A DNA stretch of 22,744 nt, taken from the NCBI GenBank assembly GCA_013695115.1, contig JACDBD010000325.1, forward strand, positions 1-22,744, given 5' to 3'. The notes below the pieces were generated by a model. That model was not told where the DNA came from, made no database searches, and worked only from the letters and a program-made list of their open reading frames with translations. How positions within the stretch are numbered: position 1 is the stretch's first letter; every line of letters begins with the position of its first letter. The translations under genes and the position numbers were made by a program. Source of the DNA: Actinomycetota bacterium (GTDB lineage Bacteria > Actinomycetota > Acidimicrobiia > IMCC26256 > JACDBD01). Below, one piece after another: positions 22,532 through 22,744 of the stretch.

Positions 22532-22744
22532 TCAGGCGGCGGGCCCGGGGGCGTCGGACTCCTCGGCCTCACGCTCCCTCGCCTCCTGCTCTTCCTTCTC
22601 TCCCTCGGCTATGGCGGCCGGGTCCTCACCGAGGAGGATGCGCGACTCGATCGCGTCGTCGAGCGGCGGCTCCTGGCGGACGGAGCGCCACGGCGCGACG
22701 ACGATCAGCACGAGCAGGAGCGCAGACACCGAGACCAGCACGAC
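22532..22744 (-). CDS. C-terminal part of a membrane protein with acidic tail
   Basis: Open at the right edge of the window; 70 codons seen. A hydrophobic segment (VLVSVSALLLVLIVVAPW) is followed by about 50 residues rich in Glu and Ala (EGEKEEQEAREREAEES), likely cytosolic and helical. A GTG lies one codon from the edge, but the hydrophobic run may continue upstream, so the start is not known. Ends 4 bp from the fabZ stop in convergent orientation. Not recognised. Confidence 0.55.
   Translation of the reverse strand, partial: VVLVSVSALLLVLIVVAPWRSVRQEPPLDDAIESRILLGEDPAAIAEGEKEEQEAREREAEESDAPGPAA

Overview
The window is GC-rich, densely packed bacterial chromosome with heavy use of GTG starts and 1-4 base gene overlaps (GTGA, ATGA, TGATG). 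Gene content (tryptophan genes around hisI, a discrete FAS-II cluster with an AccD6-type carboxyltransferase and an InhA/MabA-like enzyme pair, an ECF sigma factor with a zinc anti-sigma factor, likely leaderless promoters) points to an actinobacterium. I would guess an Acidimicrobiia-like lineage, but that is inference; no 16S rRNA or other marker is present. I see no tRNA, rRNA, CRISPR array or insertion sequence.

Layout. (1) 1-658, minus: 5' part of a TrkA/RCK-type NAD-binding protein. (2) 738-3805, plus: hisI, trpE, a YgfZ-like folate-binding protein and a small membrane protein, tightly coupled. (3) 3802-5245, minus: a short GH1 beta-glycosidase followed by the decayed remains of a two-component system (start of a response regulator joined to the end of a histidine kinase). 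(4) 5391-10069, plus: trpC, trpF, trpB, trpA, a dienelactone hydrolase and a compact HIT-like zinc protein. trpG and trpD are absent, so the Trp pathway is only partly encoded here. (5) 10121-11912: a cupredoxin lipoprotein (minus) facing away from an ECF sigma factor and its membrane anti-sigma factor (plus). (6) 11923-14317, minus: a second dienelactone hydrolase gene broken by a frameshift, and an MFS transporter with an extra N-terminal domain. (7) 14350-15308, plus: Bcp-type peroxiredoxin coupled to a GNAT acetyltransferase. (8) 15309-21962, minus: fatty acid synthase II operon in transcriptional order fabD, biotinyl-domain protein, fabH, fabG, acpP, fabF, accD-like, fabI. fabZ (22088-22528, plus) diverges from it, so the dehydratase, both condensing enzymes, both reductases, transacylase and carrier are together. 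(9) 22532-22744, minus: C-terminal part of a membrane protein running off the window.

The observations most worth following are in the FAS-II operon: a 90-residue BCCP-like protein whose biotin-accepting lysine motif is gone, together with a carboxyltransferase-like subunit whose first oxyanion loop departs from consensus. Other points are the two-component remnant, a probable CTG start for fabG, a frameshifted hydrolase, candidate leaderless promoters for trpF and trpB, and an MFS transporter with a fused soluble domain. I did not find a clearly new defence or mobile system.
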